This document shows, in pieces, positions 20,966 to 30,285 of a stretch of DNA of 64,000 nt. A program made the position numbers and the translations under genes. The notes under the pieces were generated by a model that was not told the DNA's origin, searched no databases, and saw nothing but the letters and a program-made list of their open reading frames with translations. Origin of the DNA: Pseudoselenomonas ruminis. Its GTDB lineage: Bacteria > Bacillota > Negativicutes > Selenomonadales > Selenomonadaceae. Position 1 is the stretch's first letter; each line of letters begins with the position of its first letter. The stretch lies in assembly GCF_008271295.1 (NCBI RefSeq), contig NZ_VTOY01000002.1:1-64000 (forward strand), given 5' to 3'.

Positions 20966-22669
20966 TTAAAATGTTGTCGTCACCGTTAAATTGAGCCGCA
21001 CGGCATCAACATGCTGGTTGTTCAGTTCCCGCTTGAAGGGGATGCCCAGCGTCAACGAGCTGTTGGTCCGCCGATAATGATAGCTTGTGCCAAGGCCAAT
21101 GCTTATGAGGCTTTTGTCATCCGGCGCTGTCTCGCCGCTCACCGTGCCAAAGTCAAGGAACGCAAACGGATCATAGCGATGCGATTTGCCGCAGGGAACA
21201 TGGTATTCCATACTCATAACCAGCCCCTTTTCCCCGCCGATAAAACTCTCTTCATACCCCCGCACCGTGTTCGCACCGCCGATAAAGAATCGGTCTGCCG
21301 ATGCCAGCTGATTGCTGCTGGTCTGCTGAATATCCAATCGCCCTTGTATATACTGCCCATGCGTATAGCGCTTTTGATAAAAGGATGCCAGCCGATAAAG
21401 CGTGCCGCTGTAATCCTCATGGTAGACAGAATCATCGCCGCTGACCCGCAGAAGCGAATGTTTATGATAAACGACTGATGTATGTCCGTAATGCGTAAAA
21501 GAAATATAAGGAATGTACCGCATCAACGAATCATCCAGCCAGGAAACCTTATTTCCATGCCCCAGGTCTGTTTTGGAGGATTGATGTGCCAGCTGCAATC
21601 CGGCCTCATAGCGGCGGTCCGGTTCGACCTTCAGCGGCACGCGCACGGTCATACCGTAGGAGCTGGCCTTTCCCTCGACTCCCAGCGCCTGAAGTTCTCC
21701 CTTTTTGATGTCCGATTGCGAACCAGTATACTCCACATCGAGGCGAACGCCACGCGGCGATACCGGAATGGAGTAGTTAAGCCCCCACATGTCAGACCCC
21801 CGGCTCCGCATATAATTGACACGCAGCGTATCACGGATACCAGTCAAGCTGCGATTGGTATAGAAAAGCCCATTGCGCCACCTGCCACTGCTCTTATAGC
21901 CGTTGTTATCACTGTAACTGATCAGATTTTGCCGTGGTGGCTCAAAAACCAAAATATCATAATCAGTCGTCCCCTCAGCTGTCCCCGGTTTCATGACAAG
22001 CCGCAGCTGAACATCGTTGGTACCATGAAACCATTGCAACTCGCGATTCAGCGTCTCGATATTATCGACAGCTCCTGGCGTCAAACTGAGCCGCTTGCGG
22101 ATATAGCCTTCCTTTGTATTTTTGTTGCCCTCCATGCGTATGGTTCCCGTACGCCCCTCAACAAGCTGCACACGCACCACGCCATCATGGATGCGCTGCG
22201 GTGGAATAACAGCCCGACAGGTCACATACCCCTTTTCCCGATAAAGCGTCGTGATTTTTTCGGCCATTTCCTGCAAATCCTTGATCTCGATTTCTTTATC
22301 GAGATAATCCGCCGTAATCTTCTGGATTTCTTCCTCGGGAAGCACAGCCGATGAATCGTGTAAAACCTTCTTTAAGACAAATTTCACTGCCGCAGAGGTT
22401 TCTGCAGTTTCATCCTTTCCCTGCTGCTCAACGGTTTGATGCCGTTTTTTTTCATCCTCGGCAATCTGCTCCTGTACACGTTCCCATTCCATCGCCTCAC
22501 GCAGGCGTTCCGCCGCCTGAGCAGCCGAAGGACCGACTATCTGATCCTGCGTGCCGGCAGGTAACGCCGGCCGTGCAGCAGCCCAGGCCCCATGACTGTT
22601 CCCCGCGAGCGATAAACCTATGGCCAATGAAAGCACAGCATAACGCCGCCAACTTCCATGCGTTCTCAT
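20966..22669 (-). CDS. TpsB outer-membrane transporter (ShlB/FhaC/HecB family)
   Basis: A 567-residue partner that moves TpsA across the outer membrane. Visible in order: a signal peptide (about 1-31, hydrophobic core, GAWA-A), a polar Glu/Gln-rich linker (about 50-95), a POTRA domain region (about 100-255, containing 'YREKGYVTCRAVIPPQRI' and 'EGNKNTKEGYIRKRL'), and then a 16-strand-type beta-barrel. The barrel carries the family motifs VRGY and FLDFG and ends in an aromatic residue (TTTF), as expected for a BAM substrate. Length matches the family. SD GGAGGGG sits 6 nt before the ATG. It lies directly upstream of the giant tpsA on the same strand, which is the usual order and makes the pairing near certain. 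Confidence 0.93.
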   Translation of the reverse strand: MRTHGSWRRYAVLSLAIGLSLAGNSHGAWAAARPALPAGTQDQIVGPSAAQAAERLREAMEWERVQEQIAEDEKKRHQTVEQQGKDETAETSAAVKFVLKKVLHDSSAVLPEEEIQKITADYLDKEIEIKDLQEMAEKITTLYREKGYVTCRAVIPPQRIHDGVVRVQLVEGRTGTIRMEGNKNTKEGYIRKRLSLTPGAVDNIETLNRELQWFHGTNDVQLRLVMKPGTAEGTTDYDILVFEPPRQNLISYSDNNGYKSSGRWRNGLFYTNRSLTGIRDTLRVNYMRSRGSDMWGLNYSIPVSPRGVRLDVEYTGSQSDIKKGELQALGVEGKASSYGMTVRVPLKVEPDRRYEAGLQLAHQSSKTDLGHGNKVSWLDDSLMRYIPYISFTHYGHTSVVYHKHSLLRVSGDDSVYHEDYSGTLYRLASFYQKRYTHGQYIQGRLDIQQTSSNQLASADRFFIGGANTVRGYEESFIGGEKGLVMSMEYHVPCGKSHRYDPFAFLDFGTVSGETAPDDKSLISIGLGTSYHYRRTNSSLTLGIPFKRELNNQHVDAVRLNLTVTTTF

Positions 22670-22713
22670 ACTATCCCCTCCCGAATGACAACGAATTCGT
22701 ATACCCTTTTTTC

Positions 22714-22743
22714 ATTTTAGCAAAAAAAACATGAATTTGTAAA
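22714..22743 (-). promoter_or_regulatory. Promoter of tpsB with a T8 tract in the spacer
   Basis: Minus strand TTTACA (22743-22738), 18-nt spacer, TAAAAT (22719-22714). The spacer contains eight consecutive T (plus-strand A at 22722-22729). Loss of one T would give the optimal 17-nt spacing. Confidence 0.6.
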
Positions 22744-22770
22744 CATCAGTTTTTTCAGATATTTTTCTGC

Positions 22771-22814
22771 AAAAAATCAGCCGCCATTGCTTTGACAGCA
22801 AAGCGGCTGATTTT
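22771..22814 (-). terminator. Terminator of the ybaB-recR-bofA operon
   Basis: Twelve-bp stem GCGGCTGATTTT / AAAATCAGCCGC (22803-22814 and 22773-22784) with an inner CTTTG/CAAAG stem, followed on the minus strand by TTTTTT. It begins at the bofA stop codon. Confidence 0.8.
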
Positions 22815-23047
22815 CATTTCATCAATAATACGATGATGACGCCCGGCACACCTAATACACCAGCTATGAGTGCTTTTAAAAAGGTGATTTTCACACCAGC
22901 GCCAAACAGGTTGACCACCCATAGCAGCACAACGCCCACCAGGCTGTTCGTAATCATCTTCCAAAGCAGCTTCATCGGCAGTGCGACGATTTTGCCAATA
23001 AGGCACAAAACGATCAAGCCTACTGCAAAGGCTGCAACAATTTCCAT
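22814..23047 (-). CDS. bofA: BofA-family small membrane protein
   Basis: A 77-residue, strongly hydrophobic protein with two or three membrane segments. In Bacillus BofA inhibits processing of pro-sigma-K during sporulation, and family members commonly sit directly after recR in Firmicutes, as here. Its ATG overlaps the recR stop codon by one base (TAATG), so translation is probably coupled. The assignment rests on size, hydropathy, the C-terminal 'LGVPGVIIVLL' style and gene order; no catalytic residues are expected. A sporulation role in this organism is not shown by the window. Confidence 0.8.
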   Translation of the reverse strand: MEIVAAFAVGLIVLCLIGKIVALPMKLLWKMITNSLVGVVLLWVVNLFGAGVKITFLKALIAGVLGVPGVIIVLLMK

Positions 23048-23643
23048 TAGATTTCCCTCCGGTTCTCCATTGCCTTGGACAGCGTCACTTCATCCGCATA
23101 CTCAAGATCGCCACCGATTGGCAGACCATGCGCGATGCGTGTCACTTTTAGGCCCATAGGCTTTACTAATTTGGCAATATACATTGCCGTCGCCTCTCCC
23201 TCGACATTGGGATTTGTTGCCATGATGACCTCTTTTACGGTATCATCGGCCAGACGATTCAACAATTCCTTGATGCGAATCTGCTCGGGACCAATCCCCT
23301 CCAGCGGTGAAAGTGCTCCATGAAGCACATGATAGACACCGTGATAATCACGCATGCGCTCCATAGCTGCGACATCCTGCGGCTGCTCAACGACACAAAT
23401 CACGGAATGATCCCGCTGGTCACTGCCACAGATTGCACAGGGATTCGCATCACTCAAGTTAAAGCAGGTATTGCAGTAGCCAATCTTTTCCTTCGCATCC
23501 ACGATTGCTGCCGCGAGCGCCTTTGCCTTATCTACATCCATATCGAGCACATGATAAGCAAGACGCACTGCCGTCTTGTTTCCAATACCCGGCAGTGCGC
23601 GAAAGTGCTCGATTAATTTTGCTAACGGTGCAATATACTGCAC
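23047..23643 (-). CDS. recR: Recombination mediator RecR
   Basis: A 198-residue DNA-binding protein of the RecFOR pathway, which helps load RecA on gapped DNA. Visible are the N-terminal helix-hairpin-helix region ('[15 protein letters not shown]', residues about 17-31), the four-cysteine zinc motif (CNTC ... CAIC, about residues 57-72), and the Toprim domain (from '[16 protein letters not shown]', followed by '[14 protein letters not shown]' and '[15 protein letters not shown]'). Length is standard. It starts with GTG only 2 nt after the ybaB stop, without a strong SD of its own, which suggests coupling to ybaB. Confidence 0.96.
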   Translation of the reverse strand: MQYIAPLAKLIEHFRALPGIGNKTAVRLAYHVLDMDVDKAKALAAAIVDAKEKIGYCNTCFNLSDANPCAICGSDQRDHSVICVVEQPQDVAAMERMRDYHGVYHVLHGALSPLEGIGPEQIRIKELLNRLADDTVKEVIMATNPNVEGEATAMYIAKLVKPMGLKVTRIAHGLPIGGDLEYADEVTLSKAMENRREI

Positions 23644-23645
23644 GA

Positions 23646-23981
23646 TTAGAACATCCCCGGCGGCAGGCCAAGACCGCTCGTAAGCTTGCCCATCTCCGAT
23701 GCCATCATGTCGTCTACTTTCTTGATAGCTTCGTTAAATGCTGCCGAAATAAGGTCCTGCAGCATCTCAACATCTTCCGGGTCTACTGCTGCCGGATCAA
23801 TAGTCAGGGACTGGACCTGCTTCTCACCATTCATGACGATTTTGACAGCACCGCCGCCAGCCGTTACGTCAACTGTTTTGCGTTTCAGCTCGTCCTGCAT
23901 TTTTTTCATTTCGTTCTGCATTTTCTGGACTTTTTTCATCATGCCGGCCATCTGCCCCATGTTGCCCATTCCACCAAACAT
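23646..23981 (-). CDS. YbaB/EbfC nucleoid-associated protein
   Basis: A 111-residue small DNA-binding protein that acts as a dimer. The Gly/Met-rich N-terminus ([19 protein letters not shown]) followed by a charged helix and the '[17 protein letters not shown]' strand block is diagnostic. It normally lies between dnaX and recR. Here recR follows after 2 nt, but dnaX is 8.8 kb upstream because a sugar-use cassette intervenes. SD GAGGAG is 7 nt before the ATG, and it has its own promoter. Confidence 0.95.
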   Translation of the reverse strand: MFGGMGNMGQMAGMMKKVQKMQNEMKKMQDELKRKTVDVTAGGGAVKIVMNGEKQVQSLTIDPAAVDPEDVEMLQDLISAAFNEAIKKVDDMMASEMGKLTSGLGLPPGMF

Positions 23982-24023
23982 GTTATTGCTCCTCTCATAT
24001 ATAGGAATTTAGCTTTATTACCT

Positions 24024-24051
24024 ATCATAGCGTATCAAAATTATGTGCCAA
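24024..24051 (-). promoter_or_regulatory. Promoter of ybaB-recR-bofA
   Basis: Minus strand TTGGCA (24051-24046), 16-nt spacer, TATGAT (24029-24024). An overlapping alternative uses TTGACG just upstream with TACGCT. It lies between the GH9 terminator and ybaB, so these genes are transcribed independently of the cassette. Confidence 0.5.
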
Positions 24052-24056
24052 CGTCA

Positions 24057-24089
24057 ACGAAAAAATCCCTCTGCAAGCAGAGGGATTTT
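24057..24089. terminator. Terminator after the glucan-utilisation genes
   Basis: Perfect 13-bp hairpin AAAATCCCTCTGC / GCAGAGGGATTTT with a very short loop and T runs on both strands. It closes the cassette on its ybaB side, 54 bp after the GH9 stop. Confidence 0.85.
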
Positions 24090-24142
24090 CTCCTGAACAG
24101 TCTTCCATTGATACTTGAAAAGGATCATAGAAAAAGAGAGTT

Positions 24143-25936
24143 TCACTTCGTCACGCTGGGGAAAGCGCGCGTAAGTTTTATCTGAGATGCTGTAAACTCC
24201 ACCGGTTTAGCAAACCATGACAGAGCATAAGCTGCCGTTCCCGTGTAATCAATAGCATACTCATTCGTAGACCAGGACGTTAAAACGTCGAGATAAGATT
24301 TTGCCGTCGGAACATGCTTGCTGGCAAGATATGCCGTCTGATCCGGGTCGCCGCCCGACACAGCATTCGGGCCGCCGACAAGCAGTCCCGGTACATAGGC
24401 GCCCGTACTCTCGTGAATACGATTGTGCGGATGCTCCGGCGGGTTGGCACCTGCGCCCGTCAAGAAGCTCTTGTCCAGCGAGTTGCGGCCAAACATATAA
24501 TGAATCTGCGACAATGCACCTTCGACATAAGCCTGTTTCGGCTCAATCTGATAAGCCATCAGCAGCATATCGCCCTGCGTCATCGCATTTTTCGTTGAAG
24601 CCCAGGTATACTCATCCTTCGACAAGGCACAGCCAAAGCCATCTTTGGAAATCTTATCGGCAATGAAGTCAGCATAGTCAAGGTATGCTTTCTTCACGTC
24701 AGACTGCAGGCTGGCATCGGCATTTTTCGACATGGCATAGGCAAACTGAGCCAAAGCCAGCGTGTTATCCCAGGTGAAGAATCCCGGAGCTTTTACCAGC
24801 TCGGCTTTATTCTCGCGGAGATATTTCTCGTACTTCTTATCGCCTGTCGTACGGAACATTTCTGCCGCCATCCACAGGCGTTCCTGGATGTCATTTTTAT
24901 CATCATACGGCCCGGAACCGCTTTCCTGTCCTTCATCTACACGATAGAGAGATTTTTTATTCTTGGAAAGATAATTCCAGACTTTATCGGCATCTTTCTG
25001 GAGCTGTTTGGCATAAGCAGCATCGAGGCCACGATAGACACGGGCACCGATGGCAAGACTTGCCCCATACATAGCCGTGCTGGCAGTGCAATTGCCGTAG
25101 AGGAACCGCTCCTGCGTATCCGAATCCGGGCTCTTGTCAAAACCAGGCCACTGCGCACCAGACACTTTATGGAACGTGCTGCCATCCTTGCGCATCATTT
25201 TCTTCATGAAGTCAAACTCATATTTGACTTCGTTCAATGCATCCGGCAGATTCTTATCGTAGGTGATGCCTTCCGGGAACAACAGCTGCCCCTTCGTAAA
25301 ATGGTCCGGATGGGCCTCATAAGCGAGCAGAAGTTCAGCGGCAGCAATACCTGCCGTGGTGGTATATTTGCCATAATCGCCAGCATCATACCAGCCGCCC
25401 GATACATCCACGATATCGCCCTTCTTGTTCAGCTTATCGGTAAAATATACTTTTGCCTGTTTATCCTGGGCATGACCATTTTTGACTTTAAGGCCTGTGA
25501 TATCTTTATCGTTGATTGGTGTTCCGCTGCGGCTCAGCGTAAAGGAACGCAATGTCTGCACAGCCGGAACCGCATAGACATTATCGCCGATTGCAAATGG
25601 ATAAGACTCACGATTACCCACTTTGAGTTTATACGTTCCCGGTGTATTAAAGCTCGTGAAATCTGCGCGCTGCAAGGTTTCTTCCGACATGGCATCGGCC
25701 TTGGCTGCCGACAGGCTGCCTTTATATACCACCTTATCGGTCTTCGCATCTACGAGTTTAAAGGATGTTTCACCGGAATCCGTTACCATAGCAGCCTTTT
25801 CGTGACCCGTGAGGTAACCAACCTGGTCTACATGCATGCCTGCGTCAGCAGCTTCCGTCAGAGACGCTGCTCCGCAAGTACCCAGCATGGCAATTCCTGC
25901 CAAAACCATCCGGCACAGTCTTTTCTTGCTCTGCAT
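24143..25936 (-). CDS. Secreted GH9 endoglucanase
   Basis: A 597-residue glycoside hydrolase family 9 enzyme, predicted to cleave beta-1,4 links in cellulose or mixed-linkage glucan. A signal peptide (about 1-30, ending SLTEAADA) is followed by an Ig-like cellulase N-terminal domain (about 35-120, starting 'VDQVGYLTGHEKAAMV'). The (alpha/alpha)6 catalytic domain carries 'GGWYDAGDYGKY' near residue 185 (catalytic aspartates), 'HPHNRIHESTG' near 500, and 'NEYAIDYTGTAAY' near 560, which supplies the catalytic glutamate. No carbohydrate-binding module, dockerin or SLH domain is visible, so it should act in the periplasm or be released. It is the last gene of the cassette, 17 nt after the GH16 gene, with SD AAGGAG. 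Confidence 0.92.
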   Translation of the reverse strand: MQSKKRLCRMVLAGIAMLGTCGAASLTEAADAGMHVDQVGYLTGHEKAAMVTDSGETSFKLVDAKTDKVVYKGSLSAAKADAMSEETLQRADFTSFNTPGTYKLKVGNRESYPFAIGDNVYAVPAVQTLRSFTLSRSGTPINDKDITGLKVKNGHAQDKQAKVYFTDKLNKKGDIVDVSGGWYDAGDYGKYTTTAGIAAAELLLAYEAHPDHFTKGQLLFPEGITYDKNLPDALNEVKYEFDFMKKMMRKDGSTFHKVSGAQWPGFDKSPDSDTQERFLYGNCTASTAMYGASLAIGARVYRGLDAAYAKQLQKDADKVWNYLSKNKKSLYRVDEGQESGSGPYDDKNDIQERLWMAAEMFRTTGDKKYEKYLRENKAELVKAPGFFTWDNTLALAQFAYAMSKNADASLQSDVKKAYLDYADFIADKISKDGFGCALSKDEYTWASTKNAMTQGDMLLMAYQIEPKQAYVEGALSQIHYMFGRNSLDKSFLTGAGANPPEHPHNRIHESTGAYVPGLLVGGPNAVSGGDPDQTAYLASKHVPTAKSYLDVLTSWSTNEYAIDYTGTAAYALSWFAKPVEFTASQIKLTRAFPSVTK

Positions 25937-25953
25937 GATATCTCAGCTCCTTA

Positions 25954-26745
25954 TTATTCAGCAAATGGCGTGTATTTGATGGATTTGTACTCAGCAGTGA
26001 GCGGCAGGTTCGAATCATTGAACGGTTTAAGCCAATCGTCGACCCCCAGGCCATTCCAAGCGTTCATCATGATTTTCTGCTTGGTCACCGGCAGGTCTTC
26101 ATTTTCACGGCGGAATACTTCCTTGCCATCGACAAACCAGATGATGGAGTTCTTATGCCACTCAAAGGCATACGTGTGGAAATCCTCCGATGCATCAAAT
26201 CCAAGGTCAATCATCTTCTCGTGTCCGCCTTTACCGTTGCGGAAGTAATTGAGCTGGACTTTCGTCGTGTCTTTGCCGAGGACCTCGAAGTCAATCTCAT
26301 CCCACGGATCGCCATCATAAGGGCCCGTGTACGTGAAGAACGAGGAAACAACACCATCATTCTTCATAGCTTTCATGACAACTTCATAACGGCCATAGCC
26401 ATACGTTGCCTTACTGCGGTACTCACCGCCGGAATACGGAACTTTATCAGCAGCCGGGTTGGGTGACTCGTCAACCGTAAGCTGCAGCGTGCCATCTTCA
26501 AACGTTACGTTTTCCTTATGCCAGAAGCAGTTGAACGGCATACCATTCGTCCAGCCATTGGAAGCTTCAAACAGGGAATTTTCCCCTTTCGTCAGGTCAA
26601 CCTCAAAAGCATCGCTGGCTTTCGTCTGCGTTGCCGGTGTTGCCGTAGCCACAGCCGGAGCAGCCATATCCATCGTTACCGAAACCGGTGCAGCCAGTGC
26701 CATCATAACAGCAGCTGCCAATGCTTTCTTGCGAATATCCATCAT
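25954..26745 (-). CDS. Secreted GH16 beta-glucanase (lichenase type)
   Basis: A 263-residue enzyme of glycoside hydrolase family 16, expected to cut beta-1,3-1,4-glucan (lichenan, cereal beta-glucan). The signal peptide (about 1-40) is long and Ala-rich. The fold follows, with 'PYSGGEYRSKATYGYGRYEV' and the catalytic 'DEIDFEVLG' motif near residue 150 (nucleophile and acid/base glutamates), then 'YAFEWHKNSIIWFVDGKEV' and 'MMNAWNGLG'. This matches Bacillus lichenases in length and motif order. SD GGGAGG is 7 nt before the ATG. The 72-bp gap to the upstream GH1 gene contains an unusual pair of palindromes. Confidence 0.92.
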   Translation of the reverse strand: MMDIRKKALAAAVMMALAAPVSVTMDMAAPAVATATPATQTKASDAFEVDLTKGENSLFEASNGWTNGMPFNCFWHKENVTFEDGTLQLTVDESPNPAADKVPYSGGEYRSKATYGYGRYEVVMKAMKNDGVVSSFFTYTGPYDGDPWDEIDFEVLGKDTTKVQLNYFRNGKGGHEKMIDLGFDASEDFHTYAFEWHKNSIIWFVDGKEVFRRENEDLPVTKQKIMMNAWNGLGVDDWLKPFNDSNLPLTAEYKSIKYTPFAE

Positions 26746-26775
26746 TTTACTTCCTCCCTATGTCTTTGCTTATAA

Positions 26776-26800
26776 TTGACCGGTCAATTTGACCGGTCAA
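26776..26800. promoter_or_regulatory. Tandem perfect palindromes TTGACCGGTCAA
   Basis: Two identical 12-bp palindromes (26776-26787 and 26789-26800), separated by one base, lie between the GH1 and GH16 genes. They could bind a dimeric repressor twice, or fold into a hairpin in the mRNA. No T run follows, so it is not an ordinary terminator. On the minus strand TTGACC could serve as a -35 with TATAAG downstream (20-nt spacing). Confidence 0.6.
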
Positions 26801-26817
26801 AAATCCCCTTTTTAATT

Positions 26818-28568
<1,751 letters not shown>

Positions 28569-28582
28569 AAAAACAATACTCC

Positions 28583-28885
28583 TTAGTCGTTCATCAATTT
28601 ACGGGCAAATTCAAGGGCACCCTTGCCATCCATGCGGCCATACATGCGCATATCAATTGCATCAACCGGAATGCCCGGAATCTGCTCAGCGATCTTATTC
28701 TTCTGGAAGCGAATCTGCGGTCCAAGGAGCACGCAGTCAGCATCCGCAGCCTTCGTGGCTGCCTCCGATGCCGAGAAGGCATCGATGGAGCAATCATAAG
28801 AAGCCTCAGCAGCAGCTTCCTGCATTTTCTTTACCAGCATACTGGTGGACATTCCCGAAGCGCAAAGTAAAACAATCTTTTTCAT
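28583..28885 (-). CDS. PTS lactose/cellobiose family IIB component
   Basis: A 100-residue phosphotransfer protein with the phosphorylated Cys8 in the P-loop 'LLCASGMSTSML' and the typical 'VLLGPQIRF' strand. It transfers phosphate from IIA to the sugar bound by IIC. Unusually the porin gene, not the IIC gene, lies directly upstream (50-bp gap, no clear terminator), so the PTS genes are interrupted by an outer-membrane protein. Confidence 0.94.
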   Translation of the reverse strand: MKKIVLLCASGMSTSMLVKKMQEAAAEASYDCSIDAFSASEAATKAADADCVLLGPQIRFQKNKIAEQIPGIPVDAIDMRMYGRMDGKGALEFARKLMND

Positions 28886-28935
28886 AATAAATTCTCCTTT
28901 TCATTTTTTCCCCAAGAAAACTGTTTATTATTAAA

Positions 28936-30249
28936 TTAGAAATGGAAATCAACACGGGTACGAAGCATGGTGTGATGATACTGCTCACCACGATGACCAT
29001 CCCATACCAACTTGGTTGCATTTGCCTTCATGTAGAAAGTATCCCACTCGATATTCTTAGCCGGGACATATTTAAAGCCAAATACCCAGCCGCGATTACC
29101 AGCATGGAACGCACCATCCTGCTTATCGCCGAAAATACCTACCAAATCATTTTCATTGTTCGGATAATTGAAATAGCGTGTATAGAGTTGGAAAGACCCT
29201 GGGCTATTTAGATCCGGCCAACGATAGTTCATCTGAACAGCATACGTATCTCTGCCATCAAATGCTATCTTTCTGCCGCCTTCTGCATCCGCAATCTTGC
29301 GCTCACGATTCGTATGAACATAATCTCCCAACAGGAAGATATTCTTAATCGGATTATACATTGCACCAATGAGGAAAGCATGCGAACCGATAGAGTTCTT
29401 CAAACCATCCCAAGGTGCAGCTTCCTTGCCATAATAATCGACACCTAAGTCTTCATTCTTGCCCACATTCAGTTTGCCATAAGCCAGCCTCGTTTCAAGT
29501 TTTGGACTAATCCGCCCCTTAAGCCCCAGGCCTGCTACACTAAAGTCATAACCACGATCCGTCGGGGTAAGATAAAATGCTTCAGCTGTCAGTGGCGATT
29601 TTGGCAGCTTAACATCAGCCACCACACCATCGGACTCATTGCCAAAGAAGGCAAAATTGTAACCCATACCGCGCCATCTGCGGCCAATATCAAGATTGAC
29701 TTTGCCGACAGATCCCTCTGCCCAAACGCGCTGAATCGTACCATGCTCATTATCGTATTGATGATCTCTGTCTTTCGGATGATATGCTGGATATTTATGC
29801 GGATCATTAAGCTGCGCCGTCACATATTTCGCATAATGTTGTACCGTCTCTGCCTGGAAATTCATATTCCAACGATCATTAACCTTATATTTCCCCTCGA
29901 GATCTAAGTAGGTACGACGGAAATCATTTCGATTGATATAACCATTGATGTTATCATTATCCCATCCTAAACGGCCAAAACCATTAATTTGGATGCGGTT
30001 CTGGGCATCTTTGAGATTCTTGATTGCTGCTTTATTGCTGTTTGCAACTTTTTCCGTCCGTTTGAGCTTGGCATTCTCTTTTTTCAGTGCATTGAGCTGC
30101 TTGGAAAGCTGCTGCTGCTGTGCTTCCAGCGCTGCGATACGGGCGTTGATATCCGTATCATCGTTAGGTGCTGCCATGGCCGTGCCCGAAATCCCCATTG
30201 TAAGACCGAGAATCATTGCTGTTGCTTTTTTCTTGCTAATCATCATCAT
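28936..30249 (-). CDS. Outer-membrane beta-barrel porin with N-terminal coiled coil
   Basis: Up to 437 residues. A signal peptide (about 1-26, ending in AMA) is followed by a coiled-coil stretch of Leu/Gln/Lys heptads (about 33-85) and then a barrel of alternating strands. The barrel starts 'IQINGFGRLGWDNDN' and ends in RVDFHF, whose last Phe is the BAM recognition residue. The coiled coil may form a trimer or tether to the cell wall; no SLH domain is seen, unlike many Negativicutes porins. Three ATG codons stand in a row (30249, 30246, 30243), and SD spacing to AAGGGG favours the second or third. Its place between PTS IIC and IIB suggests it admits beta-gluco-oligosaccharides. Substrate is inferred from context only. 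Confidence 0.85.
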   Translation of the reverse strand: MMMISKKKATAMILGLTMGISGTAMAAPNDDTDINARIAALEAQQQQLSKQLNALKKENAKLKRTEKVANSNKAAIKNLKDAQNRIQINGFGRLGWDNDNINGYINRNDFRRTYLDLEGKYKVNDRWNMNFQAETVQHYAKYVTAQLNDPHKYPAYHPKDRDHQYDNEHGTIQRVWAEGSVGKVNLDIGRRWRGMGYNFAFFGNESDGVVADVKLPKSPLTAEAFYLTPTDRGYDFSVAGLGLKGRISPKLETRLAYGKLNVGKNEDLGVDYYGKEAAPWDGLKNSIGSHAFLIGAMYNPIKNIFLLGDYVHTNRERKIADAEGGRKIAFDGRDTYAVQMNYRWPDLNSPGSFQLYTRYFNYPNNENDLVGIFGDKQDGAFHAGNRGWVFGFKYVPAKNIEWDTFYMKANATKLVWDGHRGEQYHHTMLRTRVDFHF

Positions 30250-30285
30250 TTTCCCCTTTTCTCGATACTTCCTAAAAAATTTGAA

